Source of the DNA: Pseudomonas grimontii
GTDB lineage: Bacteria; Pseudomonadota; Gammaproteobacteria; Pseudomonadales; Pseudomonadaceae
Length of the DNA: 64,000 bases
Assembly (NCBI RefSeq): GCF_007858185.1
Contig: NZ_VFES01000002.1
Span: forward strand, 1 to 64,000
Direction: 5' to 3'
A program made the translations under genes and the position numbers. Positions within the stretch are counted from its first letter, which is position 1. Each line of letters starts with the position of its first letter. Positions 34,200 through 43,760 of this stretch are shown piece after piece. Below the pieces are notes generated by a model. The model ran no database searches and was not told the origin of the DNA. It saw only the letters and a program-made list of their open reading frames with translations.

Positions 34200-34976
34200 T
34201 CACCCCGGTTCACAGGGGGAGCCGAGGGGGCGCGGTTGATAGACCCGCGCGGTCCCGGCCGGATGGCCTGGCGCACAGTCGGCAATGCGTAATGTGCGCG
34301 TGGGCGCCCAGCGGGAATTGTTGCCGACGCGATCGAGAATGCAGTACGTCACCTCCAGGCGGCTGTCGTCACCTGCCTCGACAATCACCGCCGACGGTAC
34401 CCATACGTGCACCGCCTGGCCGACTGTCTTGGCCTGGATCTTCGGCAGGTCCATGCGTACGTCACCCCAGCGCAGGGTGATGGCGTCGCCGCTGGACATG
34501 TTCAGGTAGGGCGCGATGGTCAGCGGAATGCCACGTCGTACCTGGCGACCGTTGACACCATGGCGACGGATGGTTTCGGGCAAACCGACGGGGGCGAGGT
34601 TGTGGTTTTCGTCGTTGTACAGGAGGGAGGGCTGGCCGCCAGGGTATCGGGTCTTTACACGCACCCCGGTCACGGCCGAGCGCAAAGGCGCGCGACCAAC
34701 TTGCATGACCTGGTAATGCACCTGTGCCAGGCCGTCCTGCACAAAACTTTCCGGCACCCGTAGATGGATCTGCATGCCGACCTTGCATGCGCTCACCCTC
34801 CGAGAGGCGGCAAAGCAGTTGTTCCAGAACAGTTCGATCAAGTCGCCCTCATCCATGCCGGGGTAAGGCGCGATGTCCACCTGCAGCTGGCTAGCCGCCA
34901 GTGCGTTGATGCCGTGCCGGTTAGCCTGGGGCAAGGTTGGGGCCGTGAGCAGGGCCGGGGTTGCAGTGCGCGTCAT
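34200..34976 (-). CDS. Hypothetical two-repeat Pseudomonas protein
   Basis: 258-aa protein not assigned to a family. It contains two similar modules: APYPGMDEGDLIELFWNNC followed by HLRVPESFVQDGLAQVHYQV, and APYLNMSSGDAITLRWGDV followed by HVWVPSAVIVEAGDDSRLEV. Each looks like a beta-sandwich unit of ~100 residues. No signal peptide or membrane segment is visible. AAGGAGATTACTT precedes the ATG at 34976, so it is probably expressed. It lies between two sulfur operons on the same strand, 187 bp upstream of sfnB copy 2, but its composition gives no link to sulfur. A surface or adhesin-like role is only a guess. Confidence 0.65.
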   Translation of the reverse strand: MTRTATPALLTAPTLPQANRHGINALAASQLQVDIAPYPGMDEGDLIELFWNNCFAASRRVSACKVGMQIHLRVPESFVQDGLAQVHYQVMQVGRAPLRSAVTGVRVKTRYPGGQPSLLYNDENHNLAPVGLPETIRRHGVNGRQVRRGIPLTIAPYLNMSSGDAITLRWGDVRMDLPKIQAKTVGQAVHVWVPSAVIVEAGDDSRLEVTYCILDRVGNNSRWAPTRTLRIADCAPGHPAGTARVYQPRPLGSPCEPG

Positions 34977-35281
34977 AAGTAATCTCCTTGATGCAGCCAG
35001 CAGCAATCGTTCCAGCCCTGCGGCGCGGGTGCGCAGGTGGGCTGAAAGGAACGATTCAGTGAGTAGCCGGGATAGGATCCAATCCTCTGGACGCTAGATA
35101 AGAGGGTTGGCCGGGGAGCGTCAATGGCGGCAAAGGGCTAAACGGCGGGTTCGCAGATATTCAGAAGGGTCTGACTGGGTGGGGGATTTTTGGATCGGGG
35201 AGGCGGGGGGATTACGCGTGGATGGCGAGGATTTCCTGTAGGAGCAGATTTTGTGGTGAGGGAGCAATCTCCCTCGCCACA
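34977..35281. other. Intergenic region without a recognised gene
   Basis: About 305 bp. It holds the upstream region of the two-repeat protein and, at 35238-35281, a small hairpin-prone sequence (GTGAGGGAGCAATCTCCCTCGCCAC) directly after the ABC ATPase stop, a likely terminator for the cystine operon. Nothing else was recognised. Confidence 0.5.
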
Positions 35282-36028
35282 TCAGTGGGCGAGGAACTTG
35301 CTCAGGAACTGCCGGGTGCGCTCTTCCTTGGGGTTGGCGAACAACGCCTTGGCGTCGCCTTGCTCCACGATCACGCCCTTGTCGAAGAAGATCACCCGGT
35401 TGGCGACATCGCGGGCAAAGCTCATTTCGTGGGTGACGATGACCATGGTGCGGTTTTCTTCGGCGAGGCTGCGGATGGTTGCCAGCACTTCGCCGACCAA
35501 CTCCGGGTCCAGCGCCGAGGTGGGTTCGTCGAACAGGATCACCTCCGGTTCCATGGCCAGTGCGCGGGCAATCGCCACGCGTTGTTGCTGGCCGCCGGAA
35601 AGGCGCCGTGGGTAGGCGTCTTCCTTGCCGGCCAGGCCGACCCTGGCCAGCAACTTGCGCCCCAGGGCGATAGCCTCTTCGCGCGGCATCTTCTTGACCA
35701 CGGTCGGCCCTTCGATGACGTTTTCCAGTGCCGTGCGGTGGGGGAACAGGTTGAAGTTCTGGAACACAAAACCCACGTGTTGGCGCAGGCGCCGCACCAG
35801 GCCTTGTTGCTGGTTGAGCGGTTTGCTGCCGTCGATCTGGATATCGCCCACCTTGATACGGCCGCTGGTGGGTTCTTCGAGGAAATTCAGGCAGCGCAGG
35901 AAGGTGGTCTTGCCGGAACCGCTAGGGCCGATGATGGCGACGACTTCGCCTTCCTTGACCTCCAGGTCGATGCCGTTGAGTACCACCTGACCGTTGAATT
36001 GTTTGGTCAGTTTTTCAACCACGATCAT
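35282..36028 (-). CDS. tcyN: Cystine ABC transporter ATPase (TcyN/YecC-like)
   Basis: 248-aa polar-amino-acid-type ATPase with Walker [10 protein letters not shown], signature LSGGQQQR, Walker [13 protein letters not shown] and H-loop VTHEM. It is third in a tcyJ-tcyL-tcyN order, 3 bp after the permease gene, matching the E. coli fliY-yecS-yecC cystine system next to D-cysteine desulfhydrase. It powers import of cystine or related sulfur amino acids. Confidence 0.85.
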   Translation of the reverse strand: MIVVEKLTKQFNGQVVLNGIDLEVKEGEVVAIIGPSGSGKTTFLRCLNFLEEPTSGRIKVGDIQIDGSKPLNQQQGLVRRLRQHVGFVFQNFNLFPHRTALENVIEGPTVVKKMPREEAIALGRKLLARVGLAGKEDAYPRRLSGGQQQRVAIARALAMEPEVILFDEPTSALDPELVGEVLATIRSLAEENRTMVIVTHEMSFARDVANRVIFFDKGVIVEQGDAKALFANPKEERTRQFLSKFLAH

Positions 36029-36031
36029 GCT

Positions 36032-36697
36032 TCAAGACTCCAGGTCATGCCGGTTGACCCGGTCTTCCAGGCGGTTTTGGAAATGCGCCAGGATGCTGAT
36101 GAGCACCCAATAGATCAGGGCGGCCGACAGGTACATGGCAAACATTTCGAAGGTCCGTGCAGACACCAGTTGTGCTTGGCGCAGCAGCTCCGGCACTTGA
36201 ATGGTTGCCGCCAGCGAGGTGTCCTTCACTAGTGAGGTGAAGCTGTTGCCCAGTGGTGGCAGTGCCGTACGCATCGCCTGCGGCAGGATCGCCCGGCGCA
36301 GGGTCTGCACACGGGTCATGCCGATACTGGCAGCGGCTTCCCACTGGCCGCGCTCGATGGAGCTGATGGCGGCACGCAGGGTTTCACAGATATATGCGGC
36401 CATGTTCAGCGAGAGGCCGATCAGGGCGGCGGGAATCGGGTCCAGTTCGATGCCCACTTGCGGCAAACCGTAATACATCACGAACAGCTGTACCAGCAAC
36501 GGCGTGCCGCGAAAGAACGACACGTAGACGCGGGCGATCCAGCTCACCAGCCTGATGCGCGAGAGGCGCATCAGTGCCAGGCCGAAGCCCAGCAGAAAGC
36601 CGAAAAACATGCCGCCCAGGCTCAGGATGACGGTGAAGTACACGCCCTGCAGCAAGAAGGGCGTGGAGTCCAGGACGAGTTGGAGCTTTGCTTCCAT
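36032..36697 (-). CDS. tcyL: Cystine ABC transporter permease (TcyL/YecS-like)
   Basis: 221-aa HisM-type permease with about five helices and the EAA loop (WEAAASIGMTRVQTLRRAIL). Its ATG overlaps the stop of tcyJ (TAATG), showing tight coupling. A single permease gene implies a homodimeric channel, as in E. coli YecS. Confidence 0.87.
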   Translation of the reverse strand: MEAKLQLVLDSTPFLLQGVYFTVILSLGGMFFGFLLGFGLALMRLSRIRLVSWIARVYVSFFRGTPLLVQLFVMYYGLPQVGIELDPIPAALIGLSLNMAAYICETLRAAISSIERGQWEAAASIGMTRVQTLRRAILPQAMRTALPPLGNSFTSLVKDTSLAATIQVPELLRQAQLVSARTFEMFAMYLSAALIYWVLISILAHFQNRLEDRVNRHDLES

Positions 36698-37497
36698 TAT
36701 TGGGTAACGTCAGCGTTGAAGTACTTATCCGATAGCTTCTTCAAGGTGCCGTCAGCGCGCAATTTGTCGAGGGCCTTGTTCACCGCCTCAAGCAGTTCAG
36801 GCTCGCCTTTGCGGAGGGCAACACCGGCTTCCTGACGGGAGAAGGCAGCACCGGCAGCGACGGTGTCTGGGGCTTTCTTGGCATATTCCAAGGCGGCCAG
36901 GCGATCGATCAGGATGGCGTCGATGCGGCCGATGCGCAGGTCCTGGAACTTGGTAGGATCATCTTCGTAGGTACGGATATCAGCGGTAGGCACATTGGCT
37001 TTTACCCACTCCTCGTAGTTGGTGCCCAGGCCCACACCCACCTTTTTACCGGCCAGGTCGGTGGCGGATTTGATGTTGAGCTTGTCTTCGTTCTTTTTCA
37101 GGACCAGCGCTTGAATCCCGGAAACGGTGTAGGGCTCGGAGAAGTCGTATTTTTTCTTGCGCTCGTCGGAGATGGTCACCTGATTGATCACTGCATCCAG
37201 ACGCTTGGATTCCAATGCCGCCAGAATGCCGTCCCATTTGGTGGCCTGCAGCTTGACCTTCACACCCAGTTCTTTGGCCAGCGCTTCGGACAGCTCGACT
37301 TCGAAGCCCGCCAGTTTGCCTTTCTCATCCTGAAAGCTGAACGGCGGATAGGTGCCTTCCAGGCCGATTTTGATCTCGCCGGCCTTTTTGATGTTGCCCA
37401 GTTGCTCGCCGGCAACCGCCTGGCCCAGCCAACCAGCCCCAAGCGCCAGACCCAAAGTGCCAACCAGCAACGTGCGACGGAATACAGAAATAGTCAT
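36697..37497 (-). CDS. tcyJ: Cystine-binding periplasmic protein (TcyJ/FliY-like)
   Basis: 266-aa type II binding protein with signal peptide (RRTLLVGTLGLALGAGWLGQAVA) and the SBP_bac_3 pattern IKIGLEGTYPPFSFQDEKGK, TKWDGILAALESKRLD and VGVGLGTNYEEW. It is first of the cystine operon. The ~200-bp upstream region is AT-rich (AATAATATAAATATTAATTG) and probably carries the sulfur-responsive promoter. D-cysteine desulfhydrase lies immediately upstream on the same strand. Confidence 0.88.
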   Translation of the reverse strand: MTISVFRRTLLVGTLGLALGAGWLGQAVAGEQLGNIKKAGEIKIGLEGTYPPFSFQDEKGKLAGFEVELSEALAKELGVKVKLQATKWDGILAALESKRLDAVINQVTISDERKKKYDFSEPYTVSGIQALVLKKNEDKLNIKSATDLAGKKVGVGLGTNYEEWVKANVPTADIRTYEDDPTKFQDLRIGRIDAILIDRLAALEYAKKAPDTVAAGAAFSRQEAGVALRKGEPELLEAVNKALDKLRADGTLKKLSDKYFNADVTQ

Positions 37498-37671
37498 GAA
37501 GAGCCCCTGTGTTTTTTATGTTGAGCGAAGCAGGTGACGCAGTAGGCGTATCCTGCCTTAAAGCGCGTAGCGCGTCTTCGCCTGCGGCGCGATGATAAAG
37601 CCGGGTTTTAAGACTTGAAAATAATATAAATATTAATTGATATTCTATTTATGAATATGTGGTGGGTCTAA

Positions 37672-37694
37672 TGTGGGAACAAGCCCCCTCCCAT
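37672..37694. repeat. Solo degenerate REP hairpin
   Basis: GTGGGAACAAGCCCCCTCCC, a shortened REP between dcyD and the cystine operon. Confidence 0.5.
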
Positions 37695-37711
37695 ATTTAG
37701 CCCGTGTTTAT

Positions 37712-38707
37712 TCAGTTGAAAACCGAGTCATAGGCAAACAACGCCGGCGCCCCACCGGTATGCAGGAAAATAATCGGTCCGTCTTCAAAGCGCTGACGCC
37801 CGATACCGTCGAGCAAACCGGCCATGGCCTTGCCAGTGTAGACCGGGTCCAGCAGCAGGCCTTCCTGGCTCGCCAATAGCTTGACCGCCGAAAGGGTGCC
37901 GGCGTTCGGTTCGCCATAACGGGGGCCGAAATATTCGTCCCACAGGATCACCTTGAAGGCGTCGGGGATGTCCACGCCGAGCAGTTCGGCCGTGTGTTCG
38001 GCCAGGCCCTGTACTTTCGGGAACTGCGCTTCTTCAGTGCGCGATACGGTAATGCCGATCACGGGCAACTGCGGCAGTACCTCACTCAATGCCAAGGCCA
38101 GGCCACTGTGGGTACCGGCGCTGCCGGAGGCCAGCACCACGGCGGCGAATTCGATCCCGCTGTCTTCGATCTGCCCGGCCAGCTCCAGCCCGGCGCGCAC
38201 ATAACCGAGCGCGCCAAGGGCATTGGAGCCGCCGATGGGTACCAGGTAGGGCTTCTTGCCGTTGCTGCGCAGGCGATCGGCGAGGGCGTTGAGTTGGTCG
38301 TCGACGTTGTCGAGGTTTTCGACCAACTCCACCTTGGCGTCGAACAGCTCCAGCAACAGGCGGTTGCCGTTGCCCAGGTAGTTGGGGTCTTCGGTGCCAG
38401 TGGGGTTTTCCAGCAGGGCGACGCAGCCCAGGCCGAGCCTGGCGGCGAGGGCAGCGGTCTGGCGTACGTGGTTGGACTGGATCGCGCCGGCGGTCACCAG
38501 GGTATCGGCGCCCTGGGCGATGGCATCGGCTGCCAGGTATTCGAGTTTGCGCAGCTTGTTGCCACCCATGGCCAGTGGCGTGGTGTCATCGCGCTTGACG
38601 TAGATGTCGCGTCCCAACCAGGTCGACAGCCGTTCGAGTTTTTCCAGGGCGGTGGCGCCGCCCAGCAGTTCCAGGCGGTTAAAACGGTCGAGCTGTTGCT
38701 TGATCAT
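37712..38707 (-). CDS. dcyD: D-cysteine desulfhydrase
   Basis: 331-aa fold-type II PLP enzyme of the ACC-deaminase/DcyD group, converting D-cysteine to pyruvate, ammonia and sulfide. The PLP lysine is K51 in [12 protein letters not shown]. Other landmarks are [29 protein letters not shown] and the [10 protein letters not shown] phosphate-binding loop. The pairing with cystine transporter genes matches the E. coli dcyD-fliY-yecSC order and supports the call over ACC deaminase. The gene is divergent from epsC. Confidence 0.88.
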   Translation of the reverse strand: MIKQQLDRFNRLELLGGATALEKLERLSTWLGRDIYVKRDDTTPLAMGGNKLRKLEYLAADAIAQGADTLVTAGAIQSNHVRQTAALAARLGLGCVALLENPTGTEDPNYLGNGNRLLLELFDAKVELVENLDNVDDQLNALADRLRSNGKKPYLVPIGGSNALGALGYVRAGLELAGQIEDSGIEFAAVVLASGSAGTHSGLALALSEVLPQLPVIGITVSRTEEAQFPKVQGLAEHTAELLGVDIPDAFKVILWDEYFGPRYGEPNAGTLSAVKLLASQEGLLLDPVYTGKAMAGLLDGIGRQRFEDGPIIFLHTGGAPALFAYDSVFN

Positions 38708-38873
38708 GGCTACGCACGGTGGCTAAGGGATGGAGCGACTATAGGCAGGCACTTTTCATCGGGCAACCGTCAATCGCTTATGCCTGATGGTTCTTAGTAT
38801 CACACCATTGGTTCTTAAGGACGATCAGGGTGCATACCGTAAAGTGATGGCCATTACGTCAGGAGTGAATACC

Positions 38874-39800
38874 GTGAGTGAGCGTTCCAGCCATTGGCAA
38901 TTACAGACCATCGTCAGCCAGTTGCGTGGCGCCCGTGACCAGTGGCGAACGCGCAATGGTCGCCTGAGCGGCGAGCATGGCGGCCGCGAATTGCCGTCCC
39001 GTGAAGCCGTTGCGCAGATTCTCGAAGCCCTGTGTGGTGCGCTGTTTCCGATGCGCCTGGGGCCCGTGGATTTGCGTGAAGAAAGTGAAGATTTCTACGT
39101 CGGCCATACCCTCGACGTCGCGCTGAACGCCTTGCTGGCCCAGGCGCGTCTGGAGTTGCGTTATGCCGCGCGCCAGGGCGGCCAGGATGACAGCCAGATC
39201 GATGCCCATGCCATCCGCCTGATCCAGGATTTTGCCTTGGCCTTGCCTTCCTTGCGCAGCCTGCTGGATACCGACGTACTCGCCGCCTACCACGGCGACC
39301 CGGCCGCACGCAGTGTGGATGAAGTACTGCTGTGCTACCCGGGGATTCTCGCGGTGATTCACCATCGCCTGGCCCACCACCTCTACCGCGCTGGCTTGCC
39401 GCTGCTGGCGCGGATCAGCGCGGAAATCGCCCATTCGGCCACCGGTATCGATATCCATCCCGGCGCGCAGATCGGCCCGAGCTTCTTTATCGACCACGGG
39501 ACGGGTGTGGTGATCGGCGAAACCGCCATCATCGGCGAGCGGGTGCGTATCTATCAGGCGGTCACGTTGGGGGCCAAGCGCTTCCCCGCGGATGAGGATG
39601 GGCAGTTGCAGAAGGGCCATGCGCGCCATCCGATTGTCGAGGATGACGTGGTGATCTATGCCGGGGCGACGATCCTCGGGCGCATCACCATCGGCAAGGG
39701 TTCGACTATTGGCGGTAACGTGTGGCTGACGCGCAGCGTGCCGGTGGGGGCGAACATTACGCAGGCGAATTTGCAGCATGATGATGGGACGCAGAAGTAG
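38874..39800 (+). CDS. epsC: Serine O-acetyltransferase (EpsC type)
   Basis: 308-aa enzyme making O-acetylserine, the acceptor of sulfide in cysteine synthesis. The N-terminal helical domain precedes the left-handed beta-helix (IDIHPGAQIGPSFFIDHGTG, IGETAIIGERVRIYQ, IGKGSTIGGNVWLT). GTG at 38874 is chosen because AGGAG lies 8 nt upstream; an in-frame ATG at 38847 is the alternative. Its position next to dcyD and cystine uptake makes it the link from imported sulfur to cysteine. The extended N terminus is typical of EpsC rather than enteric CysE. Confidence 0.88.
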   Translation: MSERSSHWQLQTIVSQLRGARDQWRTRNGRLSGEHGGRELPSREAVAQILEALCGALFPMRLGPVDLREESEDFYVGHTLDVALNALLAQARLELRYAARQGGQDDSQIDAHAIRLIQDFALALPSLRSLLDTDVLAAYHGDPAARSVDEVLLCYPGILAVIHHRLAHHLYRAGLPLLARISAEIAHSATGIDIHPGAQIGPSFFIDHGTGVVIGETAIIGERVRIYQAVTLGAKRFPADEDGQLQKGHARHPIVEDDVVIYAGATILGRITIGKGSTIGGNVWLTRSVPVGANITQANLQHDDGTQK

Positions 39801-39820
39801 AGAGCTTGCACCGGTCACCT

Positions 39821-39907
39821 GTGGGAGGGGGCTTGCTCCCGATAGCGGTCTGTCAGTCACAGATGCACTGGCTGAACCACCGCCATCGGGAGCAAGCCCC
39901 TCCCACA
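39821..39907. repeat. REPIN
   Basis: Inverted GTGGGAGGGGGCTTGCTCCC and GGGAGCAAGCCCCTCCCAC lie 20 bp after epsC. Apart from this repeat and the operator below, the 343 bp between epsC and betT show no gene. Confidence 0.85.
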
Positions 39908-40021
39908 TTTTGACGGCATTCCACACGGAGGCCGTATTTCATTCAGCAGTCGCTGAACGATTTCCTTTGCTCACCCGTCATACCACTCAGCCCTGCGATT
40001 AGTCCCAAACCGCCTATTCAT

Positions 40022-40051
40022 GTTTAACTTGACTGTTCGTTCAAGTTAAAC
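40022..40051. promoter_or_regulatory. Inverted repeat operator, probable BetI site, upstream of betT
   Basis: GTTTAACTTGA-CTGTTCGT-TCAAGTTAAAC is a perfect 11-bp inverted repeat 92 bp before the BetT start. The CGTTCAA core resembles known BetI operators, fitting choline-responsive repression by a BetI encoded elsewhere. Confidence 0.6.
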
Positions 40052-40143
40052 CCGGTGGTTCGCTGCCCGCTCACAACAGGAGGCTTACCTTTGCTGAGTC
40101 CGTTTTATACAGCCACATCCCTCACCCTCGGGGTGCACCGTTC

Positions 40144-42144
40144 ATGAGTGCATCGTCCACCCCATCCAGCGGCCTGGTGCGCATGAATGCGCCGGTGTTC
40201 TATTTTGCCGCTACCTTCATCTTGCTGTTCGGCATCACTGTCATCGCTATCCCGCAACAGGCCGGTGCCTGGCTGCTGGCGGCGCAAAACTGGGCGGCCA
40301 ACACGGTCGGCTGGTACTACATGCTGGCGATGACCCTGTATCTGGTCTTCGTGGTGGTCACCGCGCTATCGGGCTACGGCAAGATAAAACTCGGTGCCGA
40401 CCACGACGAGCCCGAATTCAGTTACCTGTCCTGGGCCGGCATGTTGTTCGCCGCCGGGATCAGCATCACGCTGTTCTTCTTCTGCGTGTCCGAACCGCTG
40501 ACGCACCTGGTGCAACCGCCTCAGGGCGAGGCCATGAATGCCGACGCTGCACGCCAGGCCATGCAGGTGCTGTTCCTGCACTGGGGCCTGCACGGCTGGG
40601 GCGTGTTTGCGTTTGTCGGCATGGCGCTGGCGTATTTCGCCTACCGGCATAACCTGCCGCTGGCGCTGCGCTCGGCGCTGTACCCGCTGATCGGCAAGCG
40701 CATCAATGGCCCTATCGGCTATGCGGTGGATGGCTTCGGCATCATTGCCACGGTGTTCGGCCTCGGTGCCGACATGGGCTTCGGCGTGCTGCACCTCAAC
40801 TCCGGCCTCGACTACCTGTTCGGCATTGCCCACACCCAGTGGATCCAGGTCGGCTTGATCACCTTGATGATGGGCGCGGCGATCCTGGTCGCCGTCGCCG
40901 GCGTCGACAAGGGTGTGCGGGTGATGTCCGACATCAACATGCTGCTGGCCTGTGCGCTGCTGCTGTTTGTGTTATTCGCCGGGCCCACCCAGCACTTGCT
41001 CAACACCCTGATCCAGAACATCGGTGACTACCTGGGCGCATTGCCGACCAAGAGTTTCGATGTGTACGCCTACGACAAACCCAGCGACTGGCTGGGCGGC
41101 TGGACGGTGTTCTACTGGGCCTGGTGGATCGCATGGTCACCGTTCGTGGGCCTGTTCATTGCACGCATTTCCCGTGGCCGGACCATCCGCGAATTCGTGT
41201 TCGGCGTGCTGCTGATCCCGCTGGGCTTCACCCTGGCGTGGATGTCGATTTTCGGCAACAGCGCCATCGACCAAGTGCTCAACCACGGCATGACCGCACT
41301 CGGTCAGTCGGCCATCGATGATCCATCGATGAGCCTCTACCTGCTGCTGGAAACCTACCCGTGGAGCAAAACCGTCATCGCGGTCACGGTGTTTATCAGC
41401 TTCGTGTTCTTCGTCACGTCGGCCGACTCCGGCACCGTGGTGCTCTCAACCCTGTCGTCCAAGGGCGGCAACGCCGACGAAGACGGGCCGAAATGGCTGC
41501 GGGTGTTCTGGGGCGCGATGACGGCACTGATCACCAGCGCGTTGTTGTTTGCCGGCAGTATCGATTCGCTGAAATCGGCGGTGGTGCTGACCTCGCTGCC
41601 GTTCTCGCTGATCCTGTTGCTGATGATGTGGGGGCTGCACAAGGCCTTCTACCTCGAGTCACAAAAGCAGATTGCGCAGTTGCACTCGCTGGCGCCGGTC
41701 TCGGGCTCACGCAAAGGCACCGGCGGTTGGCGCCAGCGTTTGAGCCAGGCCGTGCATTTCCCGTCGCGGGATGAGGTGTACCGCTTCCTTGAGACCACGG
41801 TGCGTCCGGCGATTGAAGAAGTGACGGCGGTGTTTGTCGAAAAAGGCCTCAATGTCGTCACCCAGCCCGACCCGTCCAACGACAGCGTCAGCCTGGAAAT
41901 CGGTCACGGCGAAGAGCATCCGTTCGTTTACCAGGTGCAGATGCGCGGCTATTTCACGCCCTCATTTGCACGCGGTGGCATGGGCTCCAAGCAGCTCAAT
42001 AACCGTCGCTACTACCGGGCGGAAGTGCACTTGAGCGAGGGCAGCCAGGACTACGACCTGGTGGGCTACACCAAGGAGCAGATCATCAACGACATCCTTG
42101 ACCAGTACGAGCGCCACCTGCAGTTCCTGCACTTGGTGCGCTGA
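40144..42144 (+). CDS. betT: Choline transporter BetT (BCCT family)
   Basis: 666-aa BCCT transporter with 12 membrane helices followed by a long cytoplasmic C-terminal tail (~150 residues from SQAVHFPSRDEVYRF), as in BetT osmosensing carriers. The substrate-site Trp-rich segment is WTVFYWAWWIAWSPFVG. It imports choline with H+ or Na+ for glycine-betaine synthesis or for carbon and nitrogen. The operator upstream suggests BetI control. A terminator follows. It is unrelated to the sulfur genes, though choline-O-sulfate would link the two themes. Confidence 0.9.
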   Translation: MSASSTPSSGLVRMNAPVFYFAATFILLFGITVIAIPQQAGAWLLAAQNWAANTVGWYYMLAMTLYLVFVVVTALSGYGKIKLGADHDEPEFSYLSWAGMLFAAGISITLFFFCVSEPLTHLVQPPQGEAMNADAARQAMQVLFLHWGLHGWGVFAFVGMALAYFAYRHNLPLALRSALYPLIGKRINGPIGYAVDGFGIIATVFGLGADMGFGVLHLNSGLDYLFGIAHTQWIQVGLITLMMGAAILVAVAGVDKGVRVMSDINMLLACALLLFVLFAGPTQHLLNTLIQNIGDYLGALPTKSFDVYAYDKPSDWLGGWTVFYWAWWIAWSPFVGLFIARISRGRTIREFVFGVLLIPLGFTLAWMSIFGNSAIDQVLNHGMTALGQSAIDDPSMSLYLLLETYPWSKTVIAVTVFISFVFFVTSADSGTVVLSTLSSKGGNADEDGPKWLRVFWGAMTALITSALLFAGSIDSLKSAVVLTSLPFSLILLLMMWGLHKAFYLESQKQIAQLHSLAPVSGSRKGTGGWRQRLSQAVHFPSRDEVYRFLETTVRPAIEEVTAVFVEKGLNVVTQPDPSNDSVSLEIGHGEEHPFVYQVQMRGYFTPSFARGGMGSKQLNNRRYYRAEVHLSEGSQDYDLVGYTKEQIINDILDQYERHLQFLHLVR

Positions 42145-42159
42145 CGCTCAACTCCCCGC

Positions 42160-42186
42160 AAAGCCCCGTTCTACGGGGCTTTCTTA
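42160..42186 (+). terminator. Rho-independent terminator of betT
   Basis: AAAGCCCCG-TTCTA-CGGGGCTTT followed by CTT, 15 bp after the stop. Confidence 0.85.
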
Positions 42187-42302
42187 AACTTAATTTCATC
42201 CGTCAAGGCGCTGTTTTGACGCGTAACTGTCATCTGGTCACTGCGTAATTGTGTGAAGCGTTTGACGCTTTCATTTCAGAACAGTGACGGAGACCGGTGC
42301 CC

Positions 42303-43652
42303 ATGAAGACGTTTTTAAGCCCTGTGGTGGGAGCCGCCATGGCGAGCTTTATGCTGTCTGCCCAGGCGGATTTTATCGATGACAGCCACGCCGACGTGAC
42401 CCTGCTCAACCGCTATCTCAACCAGCAGGGACGTGACGTGGTCGGCAGCAATGCCAAGGCCCATAGCATTCGGGATTGGGGCCAGGGTTTCGAGTTCAAC
42501 TTCAAGTCGGGCTACACCGAGGGGCCGGTGGGTTTCGGCCTGGATCTGCAGGCGTTCTACGGCTTGAAACTGGATTCCGGTGGCGACCTCAACGACAAGG
42601 ATCACCAGGGCCGCTATCCCGGCAGCATGTTCCCGCTGGACAACGGCAAATCCGCCGACCAGTTCGGCGTGCTCAGCCCGACGTTCAAGATGCGCTTTGC
42701 CAAGGATGAGTTGCGCGTCGGTACGCTGTACGGCAATAACCCGGTGCTGGCCAACACCGACGGGCGCCTGTACCAGCAGACCAACACCGGTGTGCAACTG
42801 GTGTCCAAGGACCTCAGCGACTTCACCTTCACCGGCGGTGATATTTTCAAGACCAAGATCCGCAACGAAACCGGCGACCAGGGCATGATCACCGCCGGCG
42901 GGACCAAAGAAAGTGACCGCTTCCTGTTCGGCGGTGCGGATTACAGCGGCATACAGAACACCACTGTCAGCCTCTGGTACTCCAACCTTGAGGATTACTA
43001 CCAGCAGTTCTTCCTCGGCGCCAAGCGCCATGACGCCTTATCGGTGGGGGCGATCGATACCGACGTGCGCGTGTTCCGCAGCCTGGGTGTGGGCGCCAAC
43101 GCCGACGGGGATAAGGACTTTGCCGCAGCGGGCCTGTACGGCGACGGCGTGAACAAGGGCCGCATCAACCAGTCCACCGTCAGCCTGCTGGAAAGCTACA
43201 GCCTGGACGGCCATACCGTCGGCCTGGGCCTCCAGAAAAACAGCGGCGACAGCGACTTCCCGTACCTGGACTCCGGCCTTAACAGCGGTGACGCCCGCCA
43301 AGGCCCAGGCTCGGGTGCCGACACCCCGGCGCTGACCAACATGCAGCTGAACAAATTCCAGCACGCCGGCGAACGTACCTGGCTGGCGCAGTACAAATAT
43401 GATTTGGGCAAACTCGGCCTCAACGGCCTGACGTTCTCCGCTGCCTACGCCCACGGCGATGACATCCGCACCGCCCAAGGCACCACCACCGAATGGGAGC
43501 GTAACGTGGCCGTGGCGTACCAAGTGCCCACCGGTACGCTCAAGGGCCTTGGCGTGACCTGGAAAAATGCCCACGCCAGCCCGGACATTACCGGTGCCAC
43601 CGTGCAGGATGAAAACCGCTTCTATGTCAGCTATGTCGTTCCACTCTGGTAG
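42303..43652 (+). CDS. OprD-family outer-membrane porin
   Basis: 449-aa OprD/OccD-OccK type porin with a signal peptide (KTFLSPVVGAAMASFMLSAQA) and repeated short beta-strands ending in a C-terminal aromatic (VSYVVPLW). OprD porins admit amino acids or aromatic acids; the specificity cannot be read here. The ATG at 42303 suits the signal peptide, with GGAG about 10 nt upstream; GTG 42297 is possible. It has its own transcription unit between two terminators, next to betT. Confidence 0.88.
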   Translation: MKTFLSPVVGAAMASFMLSAQADFIDDSHADVTLLNRYLNQQGRDVVGSNAKAHSIRDWGQGFEFNFKSGYTEGPVGFGLDLQAFYGLKLDSGGDLNDKDHQGRYPGSMFPLDNGKSADQFGVLSPTFKMRFAKDELRVGTLYGNNPVLANTDGRLYQQTNTGVQLVSKDLSDFTFTGGDIFKTKIRNETGDQGMITAGGTKESDRFLFGGADYSGIQNTTVSLWYSNLEDYYQQFFLGAKRHDALSVGAIDTDVRVFRSLGVGANADGDKDFAAAGLYGDGVNKGRINQSTVSLLESYSLDGHTVGLGLQKNSGDSDFPYLDSGLNSGDARQGPGSGADTPALTNMQLNKFQHAGERTWLAQYKYDLGKLGLNGLTFSAAYAHGDDIRTAQGTTTEWERNVAVAYQVPTGTLKGLGVTWKNAHASPDITGATVQDENRFYVSYVVPLW

Positions 43653-43701
43653 GAAATTGCTGTAAAACGGAAGGGCAGACTTAAGCGATTCAGCTGGTTA
43701 A

Positions 43702-43733
43702 AAGGCCTGGGAATATCGTTATTCCCAGGCCTT
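43702..43733. terminator. Strong hairpin terminator after the OprD gene
   Basis: A 14-bp perfect stem AAGGCCTGGGAATA with loop TCGT is followed by ATTTG. The T run is short, but the stem is the strongest in the region. Confidence 0.75.
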
Positions 43734-43760
43734 ATTTGCCTACGTCCAAGAGAGGATTCG

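Noticed and set aside
37712..38707. ACC deaminase
   Set aside because: The fold is the same, but linkage to the cystine transporter genes and the sulfur context favour D-cysteine desulfhydrase.
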